Shown here: positions 36,578 to 45,185 of the stretch, piece after piece
Layout of the letters: each line of letters begins with the position of its first letter
Position numbering within the stretch: position 1 is the first letter of the stretch
NCBI RefSeq assembly: GCF_027922325.1
Contig: NZ_BSFL01000001.1
Location: 186,001-250,000 of the forward strand
Reading direction: 5' to 3'
DNA length: 64,000 nucleotides
Source of the DNA: Methylopila turkensis
GTDB lineage: Bacteria; Pseudomonadota; Alphaproteobacteria; Rhizobiales; Methylopilaceae
The notes under the pieces: model-generated
Told to the model about the DNA's origin: nothing
What the model saw: the letters and a program-made list of their open reading frames with translations, nothing else
The model's database searches: none
Position numbers and translations under genes: made by a program

Positions 36578-37774
36578 TCAGCGCAGGCTGTCAAGCCAGG
36601 CGCGCAGCGTGTCGCGCTCGTCTTGGGTCATCTCCGTGATGTTGCCGGGCGGCATGGAATGGGTCAGCACGGCGACCGTGCGCAGGCCCGAGGCGTGGGT
36701 CTCGATCTCCGCGAAGGTCTCGAGTTTGACGCCCTTCGGCGCGACGCCGACGCCGGGCCATGCGGGCTGCTCCGCGTGGCACATGGCGCAGCGGCTCTGG
36801 ATCACGATCTCGGCGTTCTCGGCGAGCTCGGTCGTCGGGCCGGCGGAGGCCGCGGCGGCGCGGACCGGCTTGGGGCCGAAGCTCGACAGCGCCATGATCG
36901 CGAGGCCGCAGAGCGCGGTCACGCCCCAGGTCCACCACGGCGCCGGGCCGCCCTTGTGCTGGGTGTTGAAGAAGTGGCGGATCGCGACGCCCATCACGAT
37001 CACCAGCGCGAGAATGATCCACGAGTAGCGGGTGGCGAAAGCGAGCGGGTAGTGGTTGCCGATCATCACGAACACGACCGGCAGCGTCAGGTAGTTGTTG
37101 TGCAGCGAGCGCTGCTTGCCCTTGGCGCCGAGCGTTGGGTCCGGCGTCTCGCCGGCCTTCAGCGCGGCGACCACCTTCCGCTGGTTCGGGATGATCACCA
37201 TGAAGACGTTCGCGGCCATGATCGTGCCCATGATCGCGCCGACCTGCATGAAGGCGCCGCGGCCGGAGAACACGAACGAGTAGATCAGCGCGAAGGCGAC
37301 GATCATCGCGAAGCCGGCGAGCGCGAGCTTGAGGTCGCTGCGGGCGAGGTCGGATTCGCAGAAGACGTTGTAGATGAACCAGCCGAGGAACAGTCCGCCG
37401 AGGCTCGCGGCCACCGCCGTGGCCGGATCGATGTCGAGCACGGCCGGATCGATCATGTAGAGCCGCGCGCCGAGGTAATAGACGATCACGAGCAGCGCGA
37501 AGCCCGACAGCCAGGTGGCGTAGGCCTCCCATTTGAACCAGGTGACGTGCTCAGGAAGCTGGGGCGGCGCCACGAGATACTTGACCATGTGGTAGAAGCC
37601 GCCGCCGTGCACCTGCCACTCGTCGCCATAGGCCTGCGGCGGCAGGCTCGCCCTCCGCTTCAGGCTGAGGTCGAGATGCACGAAGTAGAACGAGCTTCCG
37701 ATCCACGCGACGCCGGCCATCACATGCGTCCAGCGCACGAAGAAGCTCAGCCATTCCCAGAAGATCACGTCCAT
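36578..37774 (-). CDS. puuD: Urate hydroxylase PuuD (membrane urate oxidase with C-terminal cytochrome c)
   Basis: Oxidises urate to 5-hydroxyisourate using a respiratory cytochrome c domain instead of making hydrogen peroxide. The 398-residue protein has eight or nine membrane spans in the DUF989 domain (FFVRWTHVMAGVAWIGSSFYFVHLD at the start, GGGFYHMVKY, WFKWEAYATWLSG, MIIPNQRKVV-like VVIIPNQ, SLHNNYLTLPVVFVMIGNHYP). The C-terminal cytochrome c domain has the heme motif CAMCH at about 318 and a distal methionine (HSMPPGNITEM). It is the last gene of the minus-strand purine unit, 35 bases after guaD. Confidence 0.95.
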   Translation of the reverse strand: MDVIFWEWLSFFVRWTHVMAGVAWIGSSFYFVHLDLSLKRRASLPPQAYGDEWQVHGGGFYHMVKYLVAPPQLPEHVTWFKWEAYATWLSGFALLVIVYYLGARLYMIDPAVLDIDPATAVAASLGGLFLGWFIYNVFCESDLARSDLKLALAGFAMIVAFALIYSFVFSGRGAFMQVGAIMGTIMAANVFMVIIPNQRKVVAALKAGETPDPTLGAKGKQRSLHNNYLTLPVVFVMIGNHYPLAFATRYSWIILALVIVMGVAIRHFFNTQHKGGPAPWWTWGVTALCGLAIMALSSFGPKPVRAAAASAGPTTELAENAEIVIQSRCAMCHAEQPAWPGVGVAPKGVKLETFAEIETHASGLRTVAVLTHSMPPGNITEMTQDERDTLRAWLDSLR

Positions 37775-37809
37775 GGGCTCAGGCTCCGGGAGACGGACGG
37801 TGGGTTGGA

Positions 37810-39141
37810 TCAGCGCTCGGCACTGGACTGATCCCGATCGTAGAGCTTCTCGCCCGCGACATAGGTCGCGCGCACCGCGCGGTCGTCGGCGAGGATCATC
37901 TGCACGAACAGCGCGTCGGACAGGGTCTCGACCGTGCGCATGCGCCGGCGGATCAGCGGCGTCGATTCAAGGTCGAGCACCACCACGTCCGCCTCGTAGC
38001 CGGCGGCGAGGTTGCCGATCCTGTGGTCCATCCGCAGCGCGCCGGCGCTGCCGAGCGTCGCAAGCCAGAACGCCTTGACCGGATGCAGGCTGTAGCCGCG
38101 GAGCTGCGCGATCTCGTAGGCCGCCTTCATGGTGTCGAACATCGACAGCGAGGAGCCGCCGCCGATGTCGGTCGCGAGCCCGACCCGGATCGGGGCCGCG
38201 CCGTCGCGCAGGCCCTTCATGTCGAACAGCCCGGACCCGATGAAGGCGTTGGAGGTCGGGCAGTGCGAGACGGCCGAGCCGCTCTCCCTCAGCCGCGCGA
38301 TCTCCCGCTCGGTCAGATGGATGCAGTGCCCGAAGTTCGTCCCCTCCCCGATCAGCCCGAAGCTCTCGTAGACGCCGAGATAGTCCGGCGCGTCCGGATA
38401 GAGCTCGCGGACCCACGCGATCTCGGCGAGGTTCTCCGACATGTGGGTCTGCATCAGCGTGGTCGGATGCTCGCGCCACAGCGCGCCCGCGGCCTCGAGC
38501 TGCTCCGGCGTGGAGGTGATGGCGAAGCGCGGCGTCACGGCGTAGACGAGCCGGCCACGGCCGTGCCAGGCCTCGATCAGCGCCTTCGACTGGTCGTAGC
38601 CGCTCGCGGCGGTGTCGCAGAGCGCGGCCGGCGCGTGCCGGTCCATCATGTTCTTGCCCGTCGCTATCCGCATGCCGCGGGCGAGCGCGGCCTCGAACAG
38701 CGCATCGACGGAGCCCGGATAGGTCGCGGCGAACACGCAGGCCGAGGTGATCCCGTTCGACAGGCAGCCGTCGAGATAGGCTTCGGCGCCGGCGCGGGCG
38801 TACTGGTAGTCGGCGTACTTGGTCTCGGTCGGAAAGGTGTACTTCTCCAGCCACTCCAGCAGTTGCTCGCCGTAGGAACCGATGATCTCCATCTGCGGGT
38901 AGTGGGCGTGGCTGTCGACGAAGCCCGCCATGATCAGCGCGTCGTCATAGGCCTCGACCGCGACGCCGGGATGGCGGGCGAGCACCTGCGCCGCCGGCCC
39001 GACCTCGACGATCCTGCCGGCGGCGATCACCACCGCGCCATCCTCCTCCGTCGCGATCGCCTGATCCGGCGGGACGCGGAATGGATCGTCCCGGAACGCG
39101 AGCGTGCGGCCGCGGAGGGCGAAGGTCGCAGAAGTGTTCAT
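37810..39141 (-). CDS. guaD: Guanine deaminase
   Basis: Zinc amidohydrolase that converts guanine to xanthine. The 443-residue protein has the metal site DSHAHYPQ (HxH), MQTHMSEN, FGHCIHL and the aspartate in GLATDIGGGSSLSMFDTM, with the GuaD-type EWLEKYTFPTE and SHCPTSNAFIGSGLF segments. It lies in the unit uraH - ABC importer - guaD - puuD and feeds xanthine to the dehydrogenase encoded on the other strand. Confidence 0.94.
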   Translation of the reverse strand: MNTSATFALRGRTLAFRDDPFRVPPDQAIATEEDGAVVIAAGRIVEVGPAAQVLARHPGVAVEAYDDALIMAGFVDSHAHYPQMEIIGSYGEQLLEWLEKYTFPTETKYADYQYARAGAEAYLDGCLSNGITSACVFAATYPGSVDALFEAALARGMRIATGKNMMDRHAPAALCDTAASGYDQSKALIEAWHGRGRLVYAVTPRFAITSTPEQLEAAGALWREHPTTLMQTHMSENLAEIAWVRELYPDAPDYLGVYESFGLIGEGTNFGHCIHLTEREIARLRESGSAVSHCPTSNAFIGSGLFDMKGLRDGAAPIRVGLATDIGGGSSLSMFDTMKAAYEIAQLRGYSLHPVKAFWLATLGSAGALRMDHRIGNLAAGYEADVVVLDLESTPLIRRRMRTVETLSDALFVQMILADDRAVRATYVAGEKLYDRDQSSAER

Positions 39142-39217
39142 CAGCCGACGTCCGGCTCCGCCGTTTCCGTCGCGCCACGCGCCAGCCGCGGCGCGACGAC
39201 CGTTCTTGAAGGAAGCG

Positions 39218-40303
39218 TCACTTCGGCAGCGAGCCTTCGACGCCCTGGACGAAGAAGTTCATTGAGAGCAGGTCCTTGTCGGAGGCCTTCTCGCCCGCCT
39301 TCAGCCAGGGCGAGCCGTCCTGCTTGTTGATCGGGCCGGTGAAGGGGTGCAGCTCGCCCGAGATGATCTTCGCCTTGGTGGCGTCCGCGAGCGTCCGGAC
39401 GTCCTCGGGCACGGCCGGGCCGTAGGGCGCGAGCTCGACCATCTTCTCCTTGAGGCCGTCCCAGGTGTCCTTGGTCGCCCAGGTCCCGTCCATCACCGCC
39501 TTCACGCGGTCGATGTAGTAGTAGTTCCAGTCGTCGAGGATCGAGGTGAGCTGCGCCTTCGGCCCGAAAGCCGCCATGTCGGAAGCCTGGCCGAAAGCGT
39601 GGATGCCGCGCTCCTCGGCGAACTTCATCGCGGCAGGGCTGTCGGTGTGCTGCATCAGCACGTCCGCGCCCTGGTCGGCGAGCGCCTTGGCGGCGTCGCT
39701 CTCTTTGCCCGGATCGAACCAGCTCGACACCCAGATCGTCTTGATCTTGATGTCCGGATTGACGGTCTTGGCGCCGAGATAGGCCGCGTTGATGCCCATC
39801 ACCACTTCCGGGATCGGGAAGGAGGCGATGTAGCCGATCGTCCCGGTCTTGCTCAGCTTCGCGGAGATGATGCCGGCGATGTAGCGGCCCTCGTAGAACC
39901 GCGCGTTGTAGATCGAGACGTTCTTCGCGGTCTTGAAGCCGGTGGCGTGCTCGAACTTCACCTTGGGGAAGCGCGAGGCGACCTTGATGGTCGGGTTCAT
40001 GAAGCCGAACGAAGTGGTGAAGATCAGGTCGGCGCCGCCCTGAGCGAGCTGGGCGATCACGCGCTCGGCGTCCGGCCCCTCGGAGACGTTCTCCACGTAG
40101 GAGACCTTCACCTTGTCGCCGAACTCCCTCTCCACCGCCTTGCGGCCGACGTCGTGCTGGTAGGACCAGCCGTGGTCGCCGATCGGGCCGACATAGACGA
40201 AGGCGACCTTCAGCGGGTCCGCGGCCTGCGCCGCGGCGGTCGCCCCGAGCGCCAGCGTCAGCGCCGCGCCGAGAGCGGCGAACATGCGGAAAGCGCGTTT
40301 CAT
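39218..40303 (-). CDS. BMP family ABC substrate-binding protein (purine unit)
   Basis: 361-residue periplasmic protein with a Sec signal (MKRAFRMFAALGAALTLALGATAAAQA) and the BMP fold: VAFVYVGPIGDHGWSYQHDVGRKAVE, FTTSFGFMNPTIKVASRFPKVKFEHATG, FYEGRYIAGIISAKLSKTG and SWFDPGKESDAAKALADQGADVLMQHTDSPA. It sits between its permease genes and guaD, so a purine base or nucleoside is the likely ligand. It is clearly closer to the orphan protein at 53614 than to the one at 34224 (shared SWFDPGKE and FPKVKFEH). Confidence 0.93.
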   Translation of the reverse strand: MKRAFRMFAALGAALTLALGATAAAQAADPLKVAFVYVGPIGDHGWSYQHDVGRKAVEREFGDKVKVSYVENVSEGPDAERVIAQLAQGGADLIFTTSFGFMNPTIKVASRFPKVKFEHATGFKTAKNVSIYNARFYEGRYIAGIISAKLSKTGTIGYIASFPIPEVVMGINAAYLGAKTVNPDIKIKTIWVSSWFDPGKESDAAKALADQGADVLMQHTDSPAAMKFAEERGIHAFGQASDMAAFGPKAQLTSILDDWNYYYIDRVKAVMDGTWATKDTWDGLKEKMVELAPYGPAVPEDVRTLADATKAKIISGELHPFTGPINKQDGSPWLKAGEKASDKDLLSMNFFVQGVEGSLPK

Positions 40304-40353
40304 CTCATGTCTCCTCAGAAAAAAGGATACGCAGGGGCGTCGCTGCGGCGGCC

Positions 40354-41274
40354 TCAGCTCGTGGCGTAGAACACCTTGCCGAGGCAGGACGGCGCGTTGA
40401 GCTTCATCTTCACGCGGTCGCGCGAGATCACGACCAGAACCACGATCGTCGCGATGTAAGGCAGCATCGACAGGATCTGGGCGTCGATCTTCAGGCCGAG
40501 CGCCTGGCTGTGGAGCTGCATGATGGTGATGCCGCCGAAGAGGTAGGCGCCGCCCAGCACGCGCAGCGGCCGCCACGAGGCGAACACCACCAGCGCCAGC
40601 GCGATCCAGCCGCGGCCGGCGGTCATCTTCTCGACCCAGAGCGGGGTCTGCACCAGCGAGAGATAGGCCCCGCCGAGCCCCGCGCAGGCGCCGCCGAACA
40701 TCACCGCGAGGTAGCGGATCGCGATCACGGGGTAGCCGATGCCGTGGGCGGCGTCGTGGTTCTCGCCGACCGCGCGCAGCACGAGGCCGGCGCGGGTCCT
40801 GGTCAGGAACCACGCCACGGCCGCGACGAGCGCGAAGGACAGGTAGACCAGCGCGTCCTGCCCGAAGATCAGCGGGCCGACGAAGGGGATCTCGCTCAGG
40901 ACGGGGATGTCGAGCCGCGGGAACTGCGGCAGCGAGACGCCGGAATAGGCCTGCCCGATCAGCGCCGAAAGGCCGAGGCCGAACAGCGTCAGCGCGAGGC
41001 CGCAGGCGACCTGGTTCGACATCAGCGTCAGCGTCAGCACGCCGAACAGCGCGGCCATGGCGGCCCCGGCGAGCGCGCCGGTCAGGATGCCGACGACGTA
41101 GCTGCCGGACGCGACCGTTCCCGCGAAGGCCGCGATCGCGCCGACGATCATCATGCCCTCGACGCCGAGGTTGAGCACGCCGGACTTCTCCGCCACCAGC
41201 TCGCCGATCGAGGCGAACACCAGCGGGGTGGCGGCGACGACGACGCCGAGCAGCACGTTGAGCAGCAGGTCCAT
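40354..41274 (-). CDS. ABC importer permease, BMP/purine type (second permease, purine unit)
   Basis: 306-residue permease with the family motifs FASIGELVAEKSGVLNLGVEGMMIVGAIAAFAG, NQVACGLALTLFGLGLSALIG, RAVGENHDAAHGIGYPV and MTAGRGWIALALVVFASWRPLR. Multiple hydrophobic spans cover nearly all of it. It follows the first permease by 12 bases and precedes the binding protein gene by about 50. Confidence 0.93.
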   Translation of the reverse strand: MDLLLNVLLGVVVAATPLVFASIGELVAEKSGVLNLGVEGMMIVGAIAAFAGTVASGSYVVGILTGALAGAAMAALFGVLTLTLMSNQVACGLALTLFGLGLSALIGQAYSGVSLPQFPRLDIPVLSEIPFVGPLIFGQDALVYLSFALVAAVAWFLTRTRAGLVLRAVGENHDAAHGIGYPVIAIRYLAVMFGGACAGLGGAYLSLVQTPLWVEKMTAGRGWIALALVVFASWRPLRVLGGAYLFGGITIMQLHSQALGLKIDAQILSMLPYIATIVVLVVISRDRVKMKLNAPSCLGKVFYATS

Positions 41275-41286
41275 CGGCTCCGTGTC

Positions 41287-42390
41287 CTACTCGGCGGGGG
41301 TCGGCGCCGCCGGCCGGACGGCCGCGGCTGCGGGTTTGCCTGCGCGGGCGAGGCGGAAGTTCACGAGCACGTCGGTCGCGAGCAGGAAGAACAGCAGCAT
41401 TCCCTGGAAGACGCTGGTGGTCGCGCTCGGCAGGCTCATCTCGATCTGCGCGGTCTCGCCGCCGATGTAGGTGAGCGCCATCAGCAGGGCTGCGAACAGG
41501 ATGCCGACCGGATGCAGACGGCCGAGGAAGGCCACGATGATCGCGGTGAAGCCGTAGCCGACGGGCAGCGACGGCACGAGCTGGCCGACCGGCCCCGCGG
41601 TCTCGAACAGCCCCGCGATACCCGCGAGCCCGCCCGAGATCATGAAGCAGGTCCAGACGATCTTCTTCTCGGAATAGCCGGCGAAGCGGGCGGCGCGCGG
41701 CGCCTGGCCCAGCACCTTGACCTGGAAGCCGAGCAGCATGCGCTCGAGGTAGACATAGGCCGCGACGACCGCGAACAGCCCGACGACGAAGCCCCAGTGG
41801 GCCCGCGTGTCGGGGATCAGCGCCGGCAGCAGCGCGTCCTCCTGGAACAGGCGGCTTTCGGGGAAGTTGAAGCCGTCGGGATCGCGCAAGGGGCCGTGGA
41901 CCAGCAGGCTCAGCAGCAGCGTCGCGACATAGACCAGCATGAGCGAGACGAGGATCTCGCTGGCGTTGAAGCGGGTCCGGAGAAAGGCCGGGATCGCCGC
42001 CCAGGCCATGCCGCCGAGCGCGCCCGCGAGCGCCATCGCGGGCAGCAGCAGCGGCCCGCCCTCGGGATAGGCCGCGAGCGCGACGCTGCCTCCGGTGATG
42101 GCGCCGATCGTGAACTGGCCCTCCGCGCCGATGTTCCAGACGCCCGCCCGGAAGCCGATCGCGAGCCCGACGCCGATCAGCACCAGCGGCGTCGCCTTCA
42201 CCAGCATCTCGGCGACGCTGTTGAAGTCGGTCAGCGGCTTGACGAAAATCAGGTACATCGCGTGCAGCGGGTCCTTGCCGAGCAGCGTGAACAGCAGGAA
42301 GCCCGCGACGAGCGTCATCAGGACCGCCAGGAACGGCGTGGCGTAGAGCATCGCCCGGTTGGGCTCCTTGCGCGGGACGAGCTTAAGCAC
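41287..42390 (-). CDS. ABC importer permease, BMP/purine type (first permease, purine unit)
   Basis: 367-residue permease: a long N-terminal span, ATPLVLIGVGLAIGFRAGVWNIGAEGQFTIGAI, FNASEILVSLMLVYVATLL, LVHGPLRDPDGFNFP and PVGYGFTAIIVAFLGRLHPVG. The GTG start at 42388-42390 overlaps the ATPase stop by eight bases, so coupling is likely. The C-terminal tail is alanine/proline-rich. Confidence 0.93.
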   Translation of the reverse strand: MLKLVPRKEPNRAMLYATPFLAVLMTLVAGFLLFTLLGKDPLHAMYLIFVKPLTDFNSVAEMLVKATPLVLIGVGLAIGFRAGVWNIGAEGQFTIGAITGGSVALAAYPEGGPLLLPAMALAGALGGMAWAAIPAFLRTRFNASEILVSLMLVYVATLLLSLLVHGPLRDPDGFNFPESRLFQEDALLPALIPDTRAHWGFVVGLFAVVAAYVYLERMLLGFQVKVLGQAPRAARFAGYSEKKIVWTCFMISGGLAGIAGLFETAGPVGQLVPSLPVGYGFTAIIVAFLGRLHPVGILFAALLMALTYIGGETAQIEMSLPSATTSVFQGMLLFFLLATDVLVNFRLARAGKPAAAAVRPAAPTPAE

Positions 42391-43939
42391 CGGCCGTCTC
42401 CGCGTTCGCGGCGTGCTTCGCCGCGTCGACCTCCTTGGCGCGGCCGCCCATGGCGAGGCCGAGCTTCTCGACCGTCAGCTCTTCCGTCGGCTGCGACGGG
42501 AACAAATAGCCGCCGGCGATCACCGAGATGCGGGTCGAGATCGTGAACAGCTCGTCGAGGTCCTGGCTGATGATCACCACCGCCGTCCCGCCCTTGGCGA
42601 GGTCGATCAGGATGCCGTGGATCGCCGCCGCGGCGCCGGCGTCGACGCCCCATGTGGGCTGCGACGCGATCAGCACTTTCGGGTTCTGCATGATCTCGCG
42701 GCCCATGATGAACTTCTGGAGGTTGCCGCCGGAGAGCGAGCGGGCGGCCGACTTCACGCTCGCGGTCTTCACCTTCAGGTCGTCGACCACCTTGGTCGCG
42801 AAGCGGTTGGCGTTGAACAGGCTGATCAGGCCGCCGCGGGCGAGGTCGTTGGTCTTGCCGGCCGAGAGCAGCGTGTTCTCCCACAGCGCCATGCCCGGCA
42901 CCGCGGCGTGGCCGAGCCGCTCCTCCGGCGCGAAGCACATGCCGCGGGCGCGTCGCTCGCGCGGGCCCTGGGTCCCGATGTCGACGCCGTCGAGCTGGAT
43001 CTGGCGGCCGAACCGGCAGGCGCGCTCGCCGATCAGCGCCTCCATCAGCTCGGTCTGGCCATTGCCCGCGACGCCGGCGATCCCGAGGATTTCGCCGGCG
43101 CGCACCGCCATGGTGATGTTTTCGAGATCGACGCCGAACTGCTCCTCGCTCTCCATGAAGAGCTCCTGCACCTTCAGGCGGATCTCCCCCGGCGCCGGCA
43201 GCTGGCGCACCGGCTTGTTCAGCGTCGCGCCGATCATCATCTCGGCGAGCGACTTCGCGGTCTCCTGCCGCGGGTCGCAGGAGCCGACCAGCTTGCCGCC
43301 CCGCAGCACCGTGGCCTTGGAGCAGAGGGCGCGGATCTCCTCGAGCTTGTGGGAGATGTAGAGGATCGAACAGCCTTCGGAGGCCAGCCGCCGCAGCGTC
43401 TGGAACAGCACCGAGACCTCCTGCGGCGTCAGCACCGAGGTCGGCTCGTCCATGATCAGCAGCTTCGGCTCCGACAGCAGGCAGCGCACGATCTCGATGC
43501 GCTGCCGCTCGCCGACCGAAAGGGTGCCCACCAGCCGGTCGGGATCGACCTTCAGGCCGTAGGTGGTGGAGACGTCGATGATGCGCTGACGCAGGTCGCC
43601 GGTCTTCGCCTCCGCCGCGCTCAGGCCGAGCACGATGTTCTCGTAGACGGTGAGCGCCTCGAACAGCAGGAAGTGCTGGAACACCATGCCGATGCCCTTG
43701 GCGCGGGCCTCGGACGGCTTCGAGGGCGCGAACGGCTCGCCCATGAAGCTCATCTCGCCGGAGTCCGGCTTCTGGACGCCGTAGATCATCTTGACCAGCG
43801 TCGACTTGCCGGCGCCGTTCTCGCCGAGCAGCGCGTGGATTTCGCCCTGCCCGACCTCGAACGAGACGTTCTCGTTGGCGACGACGCCCGGAAAGGTCTT
43901 GGTGATGCGGTCGAGCTTCAGAATCGGGACGCCGCTCAT
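42383..43939 (-). CDS. ABC importer ATPase, BMP/purine-type double NBD (purine unit)
   Basis: 518-residue double-NBD ATPase. NBD1 has GENGAGKST (about 38), LSVGERQRIEIVRCLL and LLIMDEPTSVLTPQE. NBD2 has GVAGNGQTE in place of Walker A, ARSLSGGNLQKFIMGREI and LIASQPTWGVD. It is homologous to the ATPase at 28879 but better conserved in NBD2. It starts four bases after uraH and overlaps the permease gene downstream. Confidence 0.95.
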   Translation of the reverse strand: MSGVPILKLDRITKTFPGVVANENVSFEVGQGEIHALLGENGAGKSTLVKMIYGVQKPDSGEMSFMGEPFAPSKPSEARAKGIGMVFQHFLLFEALTVYENIVLGLSAAEAKTGDLRQRIIDVSTTYGLKVDPDRLVGTLSVGERQRIEIVRCLLSEPKLLIMDEPTSVLTPQEVSVLFQTLRRLASEGCSILYISHKLEEIRALCSKATVLRGGKLVGSCDPRQETAKSLAEMMIGATLNKPVRQLPAPGEIRLKVQELFMESEEQFGVDLENITMAVRAGEILGIAGVAGNGQTELMEALIGERACRFGRQIQLDGVDIGTQGPRERRARGMCFAPEERLGHAAVPGMALWENTLLSAGKTNDLARGGLISLFNANRFATKVVDDLKVKTASVKSAARSLSGGNLQKFIMGREIMQNPKVLIASQPTWGVDAGAAAAIHGILIDLAKGGTAVVIISQDLDELFTISTRISVIAGGYLFPSQPTEELTVEKLGLAMGGRAKEVDAAKHAANAETAGA

Positions 43940-43943
43940 GGCC

Positions 43944-44297
43944 TCAGCTTCCCCGATAGGTCGCGTAGCCGAAGCTCTGCAGCAGCAGCGGCACGTGGAA
44001 ATGCTCCTCCGCCGCGGCGACCCCGAAGCGGATCACCACGACGTCGAGAAACGCCGGCGAGGCCGGCGTCCGGCCCGACGCCGCGAGATAGGTTCCGACG
44101 TGAAAACGCAGCTCGTAGACGCCGGCCGTGAAGGCCGCGCCCTCCAGCAGCGGGGCGTCGGTCCGCCCGTCCGCGTTGGTGACCGCTTCGGCCGCCTTCT
44201 CGGCGGCGTCGCCCGCGATCCGGAACGCCTCGATCGTGACGCCGGCCGCCGGGCGTCCGCGTTCGGTGTCGAGGATATGCGTGCTGAGGCGTCCCAT
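43944..44297 (-). CDS. uraH: 5-hydroxyisourate hydrolase (transthyretin-like)
   Basis: Hydrolyses 5-hydroxyisourate, the PuuD product, to OHCU. The 117-residue protein has the transthyretin-family signatures: MGRLSTHILDTERGRPAAGV at the start, GRTDAPLL, GVYELRFHVG.YL, PAFLDVVVIRF, HFHVPLLLQSFGYATYRGS at the end. The catalytic histidines (STHILD and FHVPLL) and the terminal YRGS are present. It is first in the minus-strand purine unit, with a weak RutR-like palindrome 30 bases upstream. Confidence 0.95.
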   Translation of the reverse strand: MGRLSTHILDTERGRPAAGVTIEAFRIAGDAAEKAAEAVTNADGRTDAPLLEGAAFTAGVYELRFHVGTYLAASGRTPASPAFLDVVVIRFGVAAAEEHFHVPLLLQSFGYATYRGS

Positions 44298-44327
44298 CGT
44301 CAGGCCGCGACCCGCGCGACGACCATT

Positions 44328-44341
44328 TGAACGATCGGTAA
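44328..44341. promoter_or_regulatory. Imperfect RutR-like operator before uraH
   Basis: TGAACGATCGGTAA, 12 of 14 bases identical to the perfect palindrome TGACCGATCGGTCA at 45108. It lies 31 bases upstream of the uraH start and between uraH and uraD, so it could control the whole importer-guaD-puuD unit. Confidence 0.55.
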
Positions 44342-44588
44342 AATCAGGACCCGAAAGCGGATGCGATTGAACACGCGGCCTCTCGTCGATTGTCTGGATG
44401 CGAGACGCCCCGGCCCGCAGGCGAAAGCTGCCACCAAACTGGGAAACTGCGCAATCCGTGCGCAGGAATAAAAGTTCGGCGCCGGGAGACGATCGGCGCC
44501 GTCGAAATCGGCGCCCGCCGCGCTGGCCCCGCCGCGGCTCCGGCGGGTACAACCTTATCTCCCGTCACCCGCAGCCGCGTGCGAAGCC

Positions 44589-45110
44589 ATGGACAGCCCT
44601 GCCCTTACGCCGTCGTCCATGTCCGAAGCCGCCTTCGTCGCCGCTTATGGCGGGGTCTACGAGCACTCGCCCTGGGTCGCGGAGGCGATCGCGGCGCAAG
44701 GGCTCACCGCCGCCGACGACGACCCCGCGCATCTCGCCGCGCGCATGGCCGCCCTCGTCGAAGCCGCCGGCCGCGACCGCCAGCTCGCGCTGCTGCGGCT
44801 GCATCCGGAGCTCGTCGGCAAGCTCGGCGTCGGCGAGCGGCTGACGCCGGAATCGCAGCGCGAGCAGGCCTCCGCACGGCTCGGGGAATGCACTCCGGAC
44901 GAGTTCGCGCGCTTCCACGCCCTCAACGACGCCTACAACGCCCGCTTCGGCTTCCCCTTCATCGTCGCGGTCACCGGGCTGACGCGGGGCGACATCCTCG
45001 CCGTGTTCGAGGCGCGCGTCGCCAACGCGCCGGAAGCCGAGTTCCGCACCGCGCTCGATCAGGTGCACCGCATCGCGCGCCTGCGGCTGGAGGCGCTCGC
45101 CAAGGCCTGA
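44589..45110 (+). CDS. uraD: OHCU decarboxylase
   Basis: Decarboxylates 2-oxo-4-hydroxy-4-carboxy-5-ureidoimidazoline to (S)-allantoin, completing urate ring opening. The 173-residue protein has the catalytic H72 and E74 in LLRLHPELVGK, FAAYGG-like FVAAYGGVYEHSPWVAE, FHALNDAYNARFGFPFIVAV and EFRTALDQVHRIARLRLEAL. An internal ATG at 44619 is an alternative start. The TGA stop forms the first three bases of the palindrome at 45108. It is divergent from uraH. Confidence 0.93.
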   Translation: MDSPALTPSSMSEAAFVAAYGGVYEHSPWVAEAIAAQGLTAADDDPAHLAARMAALVEAAGRDRQLALLRLHPELVGKLGVGERLTPESQREQASARLGECTPDEFARFHALNDAYNARFGFPFIVAVTGLTRGDILAVFEARVANAPEAEFRTALDQVHRIARLRLEALAKA

Positions 45111-45121
45111 CCGATCGGTCA
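45108..45121. promoter_or_regulatory. RutR-like operator TGACCGATCGGTCA before the xanthine dehydrogenase genes
   Basis: A perfect 14-base palindrome, overlapping the uraD stop and ending five bases before a sigma-54 -24 element. It resembles the E. coli RutR site (TTGACCA-N2-TGGTCAA type). Nearly identical sites lie at 56637 and 44328. The RutR-like TetR protein at 54849 is the obvious candidate binder. Confidence 0.7.
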
Positions 45122-45125
45122 AATC

Positions 45126-45140
45126 TGGCATGCGGTTTGC
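45126..45140 (+). promoter_or_regulatory. Sigma-54 promoter (-24/-12) of the xanthine dehydrogenase genes
   Basis: TGGCATGCGGTTTGC carries the invariant GG (45127-45128) and GC (45139-45140) with the required ten bases between them and TGGCA/TTGC context. The start of transcription would fall near 45152, about 34 bases before the TTG start codon. This implies RpoN and an NtrC-type activator, consistent with nitrogen limitation control. Confidence 0.6.
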
Positions 45141-45185
45141 CACGCCGTCAGCGGGCGGCCGACACGCGCCGGGGGAGCTCAAGGT

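Noticed and set aside
40510..42546. Long plus-strand frames (678 and 590 codons) across the second ABC importer genes
   Set aside because: Antisense to clear permease and ATPase genes and rich in H, R, D and E without motifs.
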